Origin: Marinirhabdus gelatinilytica | Lineage (GTDB): Bacteria > Bacteroidota > Bacteroidia > Flavobacteriales > Flavobacteriaceae | Direction: 5' to 3' | DNA length: 64,000 nt | Assembly (NCBI RefSeq): GCF_003353425.1 | Contig: NZ_QRAO01000003.1 | Span: forward strand, 297,088 to 361,087 | In this document: positions 1 through 8,102 of the stretch, in pieces | Numbering within the stretch: the stretch's first letter is position 1 | How the letters are laid out: the number at the start of each line of letters is the position of its first letter | The notes under the pieces: model-generated | What the model was told of the DNA's origin: nothing | What the model saw: the letters and a program-made list of their open reading frames with translations, nothing else | The model's database searches: none | Translations under genes and position numbers: made by a program

Positions 1-1
1 A

Positions 2-1027
2 AAAGAAGATTTTAAAGTTTGGATGGTTCGTGCAGGAAGTGGTAGTTGGTTGCTAGATGATTTTCTAACTGAAGAAGTTGTAGCTATTGGTTGGAATGAT
101 TTAGGAGAATTGGAGAAGGGACTTACTTTAGAAAAATTAAAGAAAAGGTTAGTAGAAAACTATCCAGATGATTCAAAAGGGAGAATAGGTCAAAGTGCTG
201 GACAAATATGGCGTCTCTATAGAGATTTTAAAGTGGGTGATAAAGTTATTACTTATGATTCTGATGCTCGAATGTATTATATTGGGGAAATTAAATCCGG
301 TTATAAGTTCAGTGAAAAATTAAAATATCAGCATCATCGAAAAGTCAAATGGGAAGAAATTCCTATAGAAAGAGATTTATTAAAAGTAAGTTCCAAAAAT
401 ACCTTAGGTTCAATTCTGACTATTTTTGAAGTCCCAAAGGAAATTTGGAATGAATTGAGAGAAGCTCATCCATATTATATACCTCAAGAACAAATAGATG
501 AACAAGAAGAATTGCTTAGACGCTATGAAGAACAAGAATTAGAGCAATTAAAGGAAGATGTAGTTTATAGGTCAACGGAATTTATTAAGGATATAATTAC
601 AAAATTGTCCGCATCTGAATTGGAGGAATTATCAGCTGGCATTATGCGAGGAATGGGATATAAAACAAGAATGACCAAAAAAGGTGGTGGCGATTTAGGA
701 AGTGATATTATGGTATCTCCAGATGGTTTATCAATGATTGAACCTATCATCAAAGTTGAAGTAAAGCATAAAATTAAAAGTAAAGATAAAGTATCAGCTC
801 CTGAAATTAGGAACTTTGTAGGAGGACTAAGAGTAACGACAAAGGGAATTTATATTTCTTCAACAGGTTTTTCTAAAGAAGCACAATATGAAGCAGAAAG
901 AGCCAACTTTCATATCACCTTAATTGATTTAGATTATCTAGTCGAATTAATTATAGAATACTATGAGAAGCTCGACTCCGAAACAAAATCTTTAGTTCCT
1001 CTGAGGGCTATTTACTGGCCACTATAA
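2..1027 (+). CDS. Mrr-type restriction endonuclease (5' end cut by window edge)
   Basis: Probable modification-dependent or type IV-like DNA endonuclease. The first ATG is at 23, but the frame stays open to the window edge and the upstream codons read K-E-D-F-K-V-W before M-V-R-A-G, so the true start is probably just outside. The N-terminal ~150 residues resemble the EVE/PUA-like domain found in front of Mrr nucleases (W-M-V-R-A-G, G-W-N-D-L-G, Q-I-W-R-L-Y). A charged helix follows (about 155-190). The C-terminal Mrr_cat fold has G-G-G-D-L-G-S-D (D224/D228, counted from the ATG at 23) and the E246-x-K248 half of a PD-(D/E)xK site, so it looks catalytically intact. It is clearly AT-richer than the genes to its right and ends 77 bases from the 3' end of a tRNA-Ser gene, which suggests acquisition by transfer. 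I see no modification or specificity subunit within the window. Confidence 0.85.
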   Translation, partial: KEDFKVWMVRAGSGSWLLDDFLTEEVVAIGWNDLGELEKGLTLEKLKKRLVENYPDDSKGRIGQSAGQIWRLYRDFKVGDKVITYDSDARMYYIGEIKSGYKFSEKLKYQHHRKVKWEEIPIERDLLKVSSKNTLGSILTIFEVPKEIWNELREAHPYYIPQEQIDEQEELLRRYEEQELEQLKEDVVYRSTEFIKDIITKLSASELEELSAGIMRGMGYKTRMTKKGGGDLGSDIMVSPDGLSMIEPIIKVEVKHKIKSKDKVSAPEIRNFVGGLRVTTKGIYISSTGFSKEAQYEAERANFHITLIDLDYLVELIIEYYEKLDSETKSLVPLRAIYWPL

Positions 1028-1060
1028 AATCGCTGGAACTGTCAACTATTTTGTCAACTG

Positions 1061-1102
1061 TAAAAACAAAGCCCCGACATCATTGCGATAACAGGGCTTT
1101 TT
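1061..1102 (-). terminator. Terminator of tRNA-Ser
   Basis: Read on the minus strand just past the tRNA, a 7-bp stem AAAGCCC/GGGCTTT (1094-1100 with 1068-1074) is followed within two bases by a run of five T (1062-1066). The loop is long (about 19 bases). It fits a Rho-independent terminator for the tRNA and could also stop the Mrr gene on the plus strand, where the stem is followed by TTTT less clearly. Two direct copies of GTCAACT (1041-1047 and 1053-1059) sit just beyond it. Confidence 0.6.
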
Positions 1103-1103
1103 G

Positions 1104-1188
1104 CGGAGAAAGAGGGATTCGAACCCCCGGAGGTGTGACCCTCAACAGTTTTCAAGACTGCCGCATTCGACCACTCTGCCATTTCTCC
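1104..1188 (-). tRNA. tRNA-Ser (anticodon TGA)
   Basis: An 85-nt cloverleaf is read on the minus strand. The acceptor arm GGAGAAA (5' end at 1188) pairs with TTTCTCC and is followed by discriminator G at 1104; CCA is not encoded. The anticodon loop C-T-T-G-A-A-A gives TGA at 1154-1152, so it reads UCA. The T arm carries the GGTTCGAATCC core, and a long variable arm (about 1124-1145) is typical of serine tRNAs. Its 3' end points toward the AT-rich Mrr gene, as expected if an integrated element used this tRNA as attachment site. Confidence 0.96.
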
Positions 1189-1228
1189 TTGAGTGCTTCT
1201 CATCAAGGTATTTCCTTGAATGCGGTTG

Positions 1229-1236
1229 CAAATATA
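1229..1236 (-). promoter_or_regulatory. -7 element of tRNA-Ser promoter
   Basis: TATATTTG on the minus strand matches the Bacteroidota -7 consensus TAnnTTTG. It lies about 40 bases before the tRNA 5' end. The -33 element is not clear. Confidence 0.6.
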
Positions 1237-1358
1237 CTACGTTTTTTAAAACCACATAAACTTTTTTGGCTGAAATTTCAGTACCTAAAGTATTGTTAAG
1301 TGTGTATCCCGTGTTGCAACAACTCATTAATTTTATTTGAAACTAACAAAACCTATCC

Positions 1359-2042
1359 ATGTCCGAAATACTCAAACGTATCATAGCAGCACAGCAAAGC
1401 GACGACTCTCCATTTGTAAAAGATTCCGAAGGAAGGATCCTAGAACTTACCACTACCCAAGGCGAGGTGTTCACCGGCTATTACCAAGCCGATGATGGCA
1501 CTTATTATACACAACAGGATTGGCTGGAGCACCAACGGCAGTTGGAACTGCAAAGAATTGCCGAAGAAGAATACGAAGCCCAACAAGCCGCGTTAGCACA
1601 GGAGAGAGCCCAACGTGAAAGAAAGAAAGAGCAATTGGCAGCACAGCAAAAAAAGAAAGTAAAAAACATAAGCAACATACCAAGAGCCAGAACCATGCTG
1701 GTCGCGATAATGGTGCTTTCGGGGATTGTGGTGTTATCCTTTATATTTTGGCCCGATACTATAAAAACAGATCAGGATACAAAACCAGAGGTTTCAACTA
1801 ATGATGTTGTTACCCAGCAACCGTTGGATACTATCTTCGGAAATGCCATTATTACAGGTATAGATGTGAGAATGAGAGCCCAACCCAACCTACAAGGGAA
1901 AATTATAACCTACTTTCCTAAGGAGAATGAACGTGTGCTCGTGGTACAGGCAGTAAACGATACGTTGGACTGGGCCAGGGTAAGGCGTGAAAACGGTATC
2001 GAGGGCTGGGTCTTTGGGGAATATGTCAAGGCGATGGAGTAA
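1359..2042 (+). CDS. Membrane-anchored SH3-domain protein
   Basis: A 227-residue protein of unknown role. Residues 1-55 form a small domain beginning M-S-E-I-L-K. Residues about 57-100 are a Q/E/A/R-rich stretch likely to be coiled coil (several Q-A and E-R runs). One membrane segment follows at about 113-131 (M-L-V-A-I-M-V-L). The C-terminal ~70 residues look like a bacterial SH3 domain (V-R-M-R-A-Q-P, W-A-R-V, G-W-V-F-G-E-Y-V), a fold often used to bind cell-wall peptides. With no signal peptide and a single central helix, the SH3 end should be periplasmic and the coiled coil cytoplasmic. It is followed 29 bases later by the SLC13-type permease but has different apparent function. The SH3 assignment is fairly safe; the role is not known. 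Confidence 0.8.
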   Translation: MSEILKRIIAAQQSDDSPFVKDSEGRILELTTTQGEVFTGYYQADDGTYYTQQDWLEHQRQLELQRIAEEEYEAQQAALAQERAQRERKKEQLAAQQKKKVKNISNIPRARTMLVAIMVLSGIVVLSFIFWPDTIKTDQDTKPEVSTNDVVTQQPLDTIFGNAIITGIDVRMRAQPNLQGKIITYFPKENERVLVVQAVNDTLDWARVRRENGIEGWVFGEYVKAME

Positions 2043-2071
2043 GAATATTAAGTATGGAGTAAAATCAAAGT

Positions 2072-3883
2072 ATGGAACTACCTATTATTTTAGTGTTTGT
2101 AATTATTGGTGTTACCATCCTATTGTTTGTTACTGAGTTTTTCGCAATAGACAAGATCGCGTTCCTTATTATCATCGCCCTTGTTCTCTTGCAGCTTACC
2201 ACCCCAGAGGAAGCTATTAGTGGTTTTTCAAACCCGGCTGTCATTACCATTCTCTCATTAATGATACTGGCTATTGGACTAGAGGACAATGGTGTAATAC
2301 AGTGGTTAACCTTGGGTATCAAGAAACTGAAGATACTTCCACTACTCCTGCTCACCCCAGCATTTATGGTACTCTCGGCTAGTATTTCGGCTTTTATAAG
2401 CACAACGGCCGTGGTAATCATATTTATAAAGATTGTGAGCCAGTTGGCCGAGAAGTACAATTTTGGGACGGCCAAATTGCTTATGCCAATTTCCTTTGCC
2501 GGGATCCTTGGAGGAAGCTGTACACTTATGGGGACCTCTACCAACCTCTTGGTAAATTCCATTTCAAAACAACAAGGGGTGGAAGCTTTTTCATTTTTTG
2601 AATTTACCCAGTACGGTCTTATTTTCTTGGCAATCGGTATCGTTTTCATGACAATAGCTGCACGGTTCCTACCTAAAAGACAAGCAACAGATCTCCCGCA
2701 CGAATACGAAATCGAAAACTATATCTTCACCGTAGAGATTTCAGAAACATCAGACTTAGTTGGAAAGACCATCAAGGAAGTAGATTTTATGGCTGAAGAT
2801 ATTGCAACCGCCTTAAAGCTTATTAGAAATAACAACATTATAAATGCCCCTGGTATCCATGTAGACCTAAAAGCTGGCGACAACCTGGTGCTCATGGGCA
2901 CTTTCGATAACATTACAGAGATTGTCCAACAACACGAACTGGCCATTAACGACCGTCGCCGTGATGCACAGAAAGATGTTTCGACAGAGAGTGATAATAA
3001 GGAAAGTGATACCATGGCGTATGTAGAATTGTTGATACTTCCGGGGTCGAAACTTATTGGAAGCACCTTAAAACATATGAGGCGCATGTCGCTAAATGGC
3101 GCCTACCCAATCGCCATTAAAAAAAGAAAGAACTTGAGGAACACCAAGGAGCGACTCATACGAAAGGACATAAGCGATATAAACATAAAATCCGGTGATC
3201 GTCTTCTGGTGGAGCTTCAGGAACAGCAATTGGGGAAGATGTATGCATTGGAGAATGTTGCCATACTAAACCAACACGAGTACCAACCCCCAGTGGCGTT
3301 TCGGCGTAAGATTACAGCGCTCCTTATACTGCTGGGAGTAATTGGACTAGCAGCCAGTGGCCTCTTGTCCATTCTAGCAGCTTCCTTAACCGGGGTTGCC
3401 GCCCTACTCCTCTTCAGGCTGATAACGCTAGAGAATATTTACCACAGGGTAAATTGGCAGATCATATTCTTACTGGCCGGAATGATCCCCATAGGAATTG
3501 CTTTGAACAATACCGGGGCCGATTCCTTTATTAGCGAACAACTTATGAAATTGTTACAAGGGCAATCCCCTATGATAGTAATTGGTTTATTGTTTGGAGC
3601 CACTATGTTGCTTTCAGGGTTTATAAGCAACAATGCCACTGCTATTATTATGACCCCTATTGCAATCGCTATGGCTTCAGGGTTTGGGCTGGATGTAAAG
3701 ACCTTTGTGCTGGCCGTACTGTTTGGGGCAAATTTCAGTTTTTTTACTCCTGTGGGCTACCAAACCAATACGTTGATATACAGCACCGGTACTTATAAAT
3801 TTAAGCATTTCGTTATTATAGGTGGCATACTTTCCCTTATCTTGTGGGTAGTTGGCACACTGTTATTAACCAATACTTTATAA
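2072..3883 (+). CDS. SLC13/DASS-type permease with two TrkA_C domains
   Basis: Inner-membrane anion transporter of the ArsB/CitT/SLC13 superfamily, 603 residues. The N-terminal transport half (about 1-205) contains G-T-S-T-N-L, and the C-terminal half (about 395-603) contains the matching S-N-N-A-T-A and F-F-T-P-V-G-Y-Q-T-N. Between them lie two regulatory RCK-C/TrkA_C domains (about 215-300 and 310-395; I-N-A-P-G-I-H-V, L-K-A-G-D-N-L-V-L and I-K-S-G-D-R-L-L-V), as in the large YbhI/SAC1-like permeases. The substrate may be sulfate, a dicarboxylate or another anion; the sequence alone does not decide. The start is ATG at 2072. Its stop is one base before the MscS gene, so the two are almost certainly one operon linking anion import with osmotic release. 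Confidence 0.88.
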   Translation: MELPIILVFVIIGVTILLFVTEFFAIDKIAFLIIIALVLLQLTTPEEAISGFSNPAVITILSLMILAIGLEDNGVIQWLTLGIKKLKILPLLLLTPAFMVLSASISAFISTTAVVIIFIKIVSQLAEKYNFGTAKLLMPISFAGILGGSCTLMGTSTNLLVNSISKQQGVEAFSFFEFTQYGLIFLAIGIVFMTIAARFLPKRQATDLPHEYEIENYIFTVEISETSDLVGKTIKEVDFMAEDIATALKLIRNNNIINAPGIHVDLKAGDNLVLMGTFDNITEIVQQHELAINDRRRDAQKDVSTESDNKESDTMAYVELLILPGSKLIGSTLKHMRRMSLNGAYPIAIKKRKNLRNTKERLIRKDISDINIKSGDRLLVELQEQQLGKMYALENVAILNQHEYQPPVAFRRKITALLILLGVIGLAASGLLSILAASLTGVAALLLFRLITLENIYHRVNWQIIFLLAGMIPIGIALNNTGADSFISEQLMKLLQGQSPMIVIGLLFGATMLLSGFISNNATAIIMTPIAIAMASGFGLDVKTFVLAVLFGANFSFFTPVGYQTNTLIYSTGTYKFKHFVIIGGILSLILWVVGTLLLTNTL

Positions 3884-3884
3884 C

Positions 3885-4790
3885 ATGTATTCAATAATTC
3901 AGCAAACCGAGGAAGACATCACCACCAGCAAAGGAATTGTTGCCACACTTACCGACACACTTTTGGGATGGTGGGAAGCTTTTATAGTAAAACTACCCAA
4001 CATTGCGGTGGCCATACTCGTCATAATCCTATCGTTTATACTGGCAAGGGTTTTCAAAAACGTACTGCTACGTATCCTTAGAAAGCATATGGAAAACCGT
4101 TCTATGCGGCGCATACTGGCAAAAATGCTATACGCCTGTATTGTACTTATAGGTTTTTTTCTGGCTCTGGGAATCCTCAATCTAGATAAGGCCCTTACAT
4201 CTATACTCGCAGGGGCAGGTGTGGTGGCACTGGCCATAGGGCTAGCGTTGCAGGGTACGTTGAGCAATACGTTCTCTGGTGTTATGCTCTCGTTCTTACC
4301 ACGGATACGTATAGGCGATTTTGTAGAGACCAATGAACATGCTGGTTTTGTCCATGAAATAAGCCTTCGGAATTTAGTACTCCGCCAACCCGATAACAAA
4401 TATGTTATCATGCCCAATAGCAAATTTATTGAAGAACCGTTCGTGAACTATAGCCTGGACACCCGGGGACGTGTCTCGGTATATTGCGGTATTGCCTACG
4501 GAAGCGACCTCCACGCTGTAAAGAAGCTGGTGCTGGAGCAAATTGAAGCCGCCTTCCCCCCTACCCAAGGTGAGCGCATTGAATTCTACTATACCGAATT
4601 TGCTGACAGCTCCATAAACTTTATGGTTCGCTTTTGGATAGATTACACCAAGAAAAGCCAGATGTATACCGCGCAAGACAAAGCCATCTTGCTCATAAAC
4701 GATCTCTTCAACAAACATGGTATAGAGATACCGTTCCCTATACGTACCTTAAAGATGCCCGACCTAAAACACAAACCAAACGATTTATAA
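3885..4790 (+). CDS. Small-conductance mechanosensitive channel (MscS family)
   Basis: A 301-residue MscS-type channel that should open on membrane tension to release osmolytes. Three N-terminal membrane helices are visible (about 35-55, 82-102, 108-130). The third is the pore-lining helix, rich in A and G (A-G-A-G-V-V-A-L-A-I-G-L-A-L-Q-G). It runs into the conserved beta domain (F-L-P-R-I-R-I-G-D-F-V-E) and a C-terminal alpha/beta vestibule. The length is normal for minimal MscS. It is the middle gene of a tightly spaced trio (1-base gaps on both sides), so translation is probably coupled. A second, larger MscS paralogue is at 39033-40775. Confidence 0.92.
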   Translation: MYSIIQQTEEDITTSKGIVATLTDTLLGWWEAFIVKLPNIAVAILVIILSFILARVFKNVLLRILRKHMENRSMRRILAKMLYACIVLIGFFLALGILNLDKALTSILAGAGVVALAIGLALQGTLSNTFSGVMLSFLPRIRIGDFVETNEHAGFVHEISLRNLVLRQPDNKYVIMPNSKFIEEPFVNYSLDTRGRVSVYCGIAYGSDLHAVKKLVLEQIEAAFPPTQGERIEFYYTEFADSSINFMVRFWIDYTKKSQMYTAQDKAILLINDLFNKHGIEIPFPIRTLKMPDLKHKPNDL

Positions 4791-4791
4791 T

Positions 4792-5241
4792 ATGGAAACC
4801 CATACAGAAATAGCAAAGAAGATAAACACATTGGTCACAAAAAACAACGACCTCAACGCTAAGTTCCTTTCATTCTCCATACTGGCAGAAGGGGCCGTGC
4901 TACAAGGTATACTAAGAAAGCATGCAGATATGCACCGGTTTTTTAGTCTCCAGTTGGTGCACGACCTAAAGACCTATGTGCCAGATTTTAACCTAGAACT
5001 CAACCGCACCATAGCCAATGCACTGGAAATGGGCTGGGAGGACATAAAAGCTTCCCTAGGGTTGGAAAACGATAAGGATCTCGAGACCCAATTGGCAAAG
5101 GACCATAAAGCTAGTATAGCACTGTACAAAGAGATTCTCCTTATCCTACCAGAGGAAATGCCAAAACTGAAATCCCTCTTGGAAGCCCACCTCTCCTGGC
5201 ACTACAAAGCAGATGAGTATCTACCAGAAATAGATGAATAA
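4792..5241 (+). CDS. DUF2383 / PA2169-like four-helix protein
   Basis: A 149-residue, mostly helical cytoplasmic protein without signal peptide. It resembles the ferritin-like DUF2383 (PA2169) family: G-W-E-D-I-K-A-S-L, an acidic D-H-K-A-S-I-A-L-Y-K and a C-terminal L-L-E-A-H-L-S-W-H. It is more diverged than the clear PA2169 member at 18650-19135. Known members are often stress- or envelope-associated but have no agreed biochemical role. Being one base downstream of the MscS gene makes it the third gene of the permease-channel operon, which suggests a part in the osmotic or envelope stress response. The family call is moderate; the function is inference. Confidence 0.65.
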   Translation: METHTEIAKKINTLVTKNNDLNAKFLSFSILAEGAVLQGILRKHADMHRFFSLQLVHDLKTYVPDFNLELNRTIANALEMGWEDIKASLGLENDKDLETQLAKDHKASIALYKEILLILPEEMPKLKSLLEAHLSWHYKADEYLPEIDE

Positions 5242-5273
5242 CTTATTTATTGCATACTAGTACCTGTAACGTA

Positions 5274-5304
5274 TTGCTGTTCTTTTTAAAACAGGTTACC
5301 TTTG
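5274..5304 (+). promoter_or_regulatory. Sigma70-type (Bacteroidota) promoter of HAD gene
   Basis: TTG at 5274-5276, a 20-base spacer and TACCTTTG at 5297-5304 match the Bacteroidota -33/-7 promoter. It lies 142 bases before the chosen start, giving the HAD gene its own transcript separate from the upstream operon. Confidence 0.7.
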
Positions 5305-5446
5305 TTCTTTTAAACTGAACAACCAAGAAACCATTCGATACATGCCAAAAAGCAGTTTTGTTCGCTATGGGCTCTCGTTACAGTCTTTCTCCTATGTTGA
5401 AAGGTCATTCAGGAACCAATTTTTTATTAATTCTAAATTCTATGAA

Positions 5447-6103
5447 ATGCTAAAAGCAGTTTTGTTTGATATGGACGGGGTTATTGTAGATACCGAACCT
5501 TTGCACCGAAAAGCCTATTTCAATATGTTCAGCGATATGGGCATTACTGTTTCTGAAGAAATGTACACCGGCTTCACAGGACAGGCTACCCTAAATATCT
5601 GCAAGGAACTTGTTGAGCATTTTCAGCTTACCGAAGCACCCAAAACCCTTGTAAAAGTAAAGCGAAAGCACTTTAAGCATTTGTTCGATACCGATGACTC
5701 CCTCCAACTTTTGGATGGCGTACTGGAACTGATACAGGACTATTACAATAACGGACTCACCCTGGTCCTGGCCTCTTCTGCCTCTATGCCCAACATCAAC
5801 CGTATTTTTGAACGGTTTGATCTGGACCAATATTTCGTGGCCAAATTGAGCGGTGCCGATCTGGAAAAGAGCAAGCCCCATCCCGAGATCTTCATTAAAG
5901 CTGCCGAAGCCGCAGGGCACCCAAGAGAGCACTGTATGGTGATAGAGGACAGTGCCAACGGCATCAAGGCCGCAAACGATGCAGGCATCTTCGTGGTGGG
6001 ATACGACAGCAAGCACAGTACAGACCAAGATTATGACAATGCCAATAAGGTGGTTTCTTACTTTGATGAGATTTCTTATGAAAAGGTGAAGAACATTGTA
6101 TAG
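5447..6103 (+). CDS. HAD-superfamily phosphatase (beta-phosphoglucomutase-like)
   Basis: A 218-residue soluble hydrolase acting on a small phosphorylated sugar or metabolite. Motif I is F-D-M-D-G-V-I-V-D-T-E (nucleophile Asp plus acid/base Asp). Motif II is L-A-S-S-A, the motif III lysine is in K-S-K-P-H-P-E, and motif IV is I-E-D-S-A-N-G. The helical cap sits between motifs I and II, typical of subfamily IA (PGMB, YniC, GPP). I chose ATG 5447 because motif I then starts at residue 7, as is usual. A longer reading from 5342 adds 35 residues that look unlike the family. It converges on the antiporter gene with only one base between stop codons. Confidence 0.88.
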   Translation: MLKAVLFDMDGVIVDTEPLHRKAYFNMFSDMGITVSEEMYTGFTGQATLNICKELVEHFQLTEAPKTLVKVKRKHFKHLFDTDDSLQLLDGVLELIQDYYNNGLTLVLASSASMPNINRIFERFDLDQYFVAKLSGADLEKSKPHPEIFIKAAEAAGHPREHCMVIEDSANGIKAANDAGIFVVGYDSKHSTDQDYDNANKVVSYFDEISYEKVKNIV

Positions 6104-6104
6104 C

Positions 6105-7358
6105 CTACCCTTTGTTATTACGTTTAAAGTAATCTATTACCCGTAGGCTGGTAAGCCCGTGTATAACGATACTGAACAGTACCACATAACTCACAATACC
6201 AAATAGCTCTCTATATCCTTCAAACGTTCCATGCATCAAGGCGAAACTTAAATAGAAGAAACTCCCTATCCCCTTGATACCAAAGAACCCTATCGCCCAC
6301 TTTTTTGCCGTACTGAAATTGGTAGTGGCCATCGCCAAATAACCGAACAACGGCCGCACCACCACCACAATGGCCAAGGCCACCAACATTCCTCGCCAAT
6401 CGGTAAAGCTTAGGATACCGGACATAACCGCTCCCCCAAAGAAAATGGTCCATAAAGCCACCAAGAGCTTTTCGGTTTCTTCAATAAAATGCACCATGGT
6501 AGTGTTGATGTTCTTATCGGTATCGGCTGGGCGGTAGTATTGCATAAATACCCCGGTAGCAAACACACTCAAGAAGCCATAAGTGCCAAAACCCTCAGCA
6601 AGACCATAGGAGAAAAAGGTAAGTGCCAGTGCTATAAAACCTTTTAGGATGTACTTCTTTTCCCTATCGGTATGGAAGCTTACGGCATAACTGTATATAA
6701 AGCCTATCACGGCACCAACCATAAGTCCCACAACTATTTTAAAAAGTACATAGTACCATGCAAAGTGCCACCAATCTATTTCCGCCAAGCTGCCGGACTC
6801 GCTCAACAAAATAGCAAGGAACACGAACGGAAATGCCAAACCATCGTTAATACCCGCTTCAGCAGTAAGGGTATAGCGCAATCCTGTGTTCTTCTCATCT
6901 AGGTCTTGGTGTTCCTCCAACTGTAGTTCCGAAGCCAGTACGGGATCGGTTGGAGCTAGGACGGCCGCCAACAACAGGGAAGCAGCGCCATGCAAACCCA
7001 ATACAAAATGTGCAAGACAAAACACGGCCACCATAAACAAAGGCATGGTTATCACGATAAGAGACAACGGTTTTTTCCAATGACCCCAGGTGTAATTGGT
7101 TCCCACCTTTAGCCCTGCCGTCATTAGGCTAATAATTACGATGACTTCGGTCACTATCTTTCCAAAATTGAATTCCCACAAGGGGTCCGGCCACGGCAAG
7201 GGTGCCTCCAACCAATAGATAACCGCTCCCATTACGAGCAATGGGATGATATAGGTAATCTTGATCTTCTTGGTATAAATAGGGATAAAGGCCATTAGTG
7301 AAATGGCAAAACCCACATAGGCGAGGGCTAGGAAGTAATCAGATATTTCTTCAAACAA
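6105..7358 (-). CDS. Monovalent cation:proton antiporter (CPA1/NhaP type)
   Basis: A 417-residue inner-membrane exchanger, probably Na+ or K+ for H+. It has about twelve hydrophobic segments. The family signature is present: A-P-T-D-P-V-L in one half-helix and, further on, E-A-G-I-N-D-G-L-A-F-P with the conserved Asn-Asp pair that binds the ion. It has no C-terminal TrkA domain. No ATG is available at the N terminus; an in-frame stop at 7365-7367 leaves TTG at 7358 as the best start. Together with the permease and MscS channel nearby it suggests a pH/salt homeostasis neighbourhood. Confidence 0.88.
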   Translation of the reverse strand: MFEEISDYFLALAYVGFAISLMAFIPIYTKKIKITYIIPLLVMGAVIYWLEAPLPWPDPLWEFNFGKIVTEVIVIISLMTAGLKVGTNYTWGHWKKPLSLIVITMPLFMVAVFCLAHFVLGLHGAASLLLAAVLAPTDPVLASELQLEEHQDLDEKNTGLRYTLTAEAGINDGLAFPFVFLAILLSESGSLAEIDWWHFAWYYVLFKIVVGLMVGAVIGFIYSYAVSFHTDREKKYILKGFIALALTFFSYGLAEGFGTYGFLSVFATGVFMQYYRPADTDKNINTTMVHFIEETEKLLVALWTIFFGGAVMSGILSFTDWRGMLVALAIVVVVRPLFGYLAMATTNFSTAKKWAIGFFGIKGIGSFFYLSFALMHGTFEGYRELFGIVSYVVLFSIVIHGLTSLRVIDYFKRNNKG

Positions 7359-7447
7359 ATCTCTCTACTTTATGGACACTAAAATACTATCTTTTATGCT
7401 AAAACACTAGTAGTAAGTATCGCTATGCACAATAGGCTACATCGCGA

Positions 7448-7972
7448 TTATGAATCCTGTACGCCCTGTAATAATTTCTCCATTAATTTTTTATCGCCAT
7501 TGTTGTGCAGTACCGAGACATCTCCAGTAGATTCCAACACTACGGCAAGGACTTCATCAAAATCTATTACGTTAGCTTCCCGAAGTTTTGCTATGAGGTC
7601 GTCTTCGCCCATATTGGTCTTGTGCAGGTTTTCATACAATATTTCCCCATCACGCATCAACAACATAGGTTTGTTGGTAAATATTTTCTTCAGTGTAGCA
7701 GATTTGCGCACACAAAAGGCAAACAGTGTTTGAAACGCAATGATACCCGCCAATGCCACGGCTCCCTTCAGCAAAGAGGTGTTGGTATTAAGCACTACGG
7801 TTGCCAAGATAGAACCTATGGCTATGGTACTTGCAAAATCGAAACTGGACATCTTTGCAAAGGTGCGAAGCCCAGAGATACGGGTTATGGTAATGATGAC
7901 CGTAAAAATGATGACTATAGATGCCAGTACTTTTAACAACAAGGGTAATTGAGCAGTAATCCAGTTTTCCAT
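7448..7972 (-). CDS. DUF421 (YetF-like) membrane protein
   Basis: A 174-residue protein with an N-terminal membrane part (about 8-30, 42-60 and 64-86). A cytoplasmic C-terminal domain follows, with the family features I-T-R-I-S-G-L-R-T-F-A-K, M-S-S-F-D-F-A, the N-K-P-M-L-L-M-R-D-G region and D-D-L-I-A-K-L-R-E-A-N-V. YetF/DUF421 proteins are common in stress regulons; in Bacillus, members act in spore or germination-related roles, but the molecular activity is not settled. It is transcribed the same way as the antiporter, 89 bases apart. The start is ATG at 7972. Confidence 0.88.
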   Translation of the reverse strand: MENWITAQLPLLLKVLASIVIIFTVIITITRISGLRTFAKMSSFDFASTIAIGSILATVVLNTNTSLLKGAVALAGIIAFQTLFAFCVRKSATLKKIFTNKPMLLMRDGEILYENLHKTNMGEDDLIAKLREANVIDFDEVLAVVLESTGDVSVLHNNGDKKLMEKLLQGVQDS

Positions 7973-8102
7973 GGGTGATATGTTTTTTGTGAAAATAGGT
8001 AATTATTGGAAAATTATTGAATGTAAAACCTACTAAATTTAACGTAATGATAGCAGAAACACCGTTACCATTTACCGAACTTTAGCCTATTAATTTTACA
8101 CA

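Noticed and set aside
1051-1299. Frame crossing the tRNA-Ser gene
   Set aside because: It overlaps the tRNA and its terminator on the opposite strand.
2065-2649. 194-codon antisense frame inside the SLC13-type permease gene
   Set aside because: Shadow of a real membrane-protein gene; the residue pattern is that of the reverse complement.
5342-5446. N-terminal extension of the HAD protein
   Set aside because: The family start motif begins right after ATG 5447; the extra 35 residues do not resemble it.
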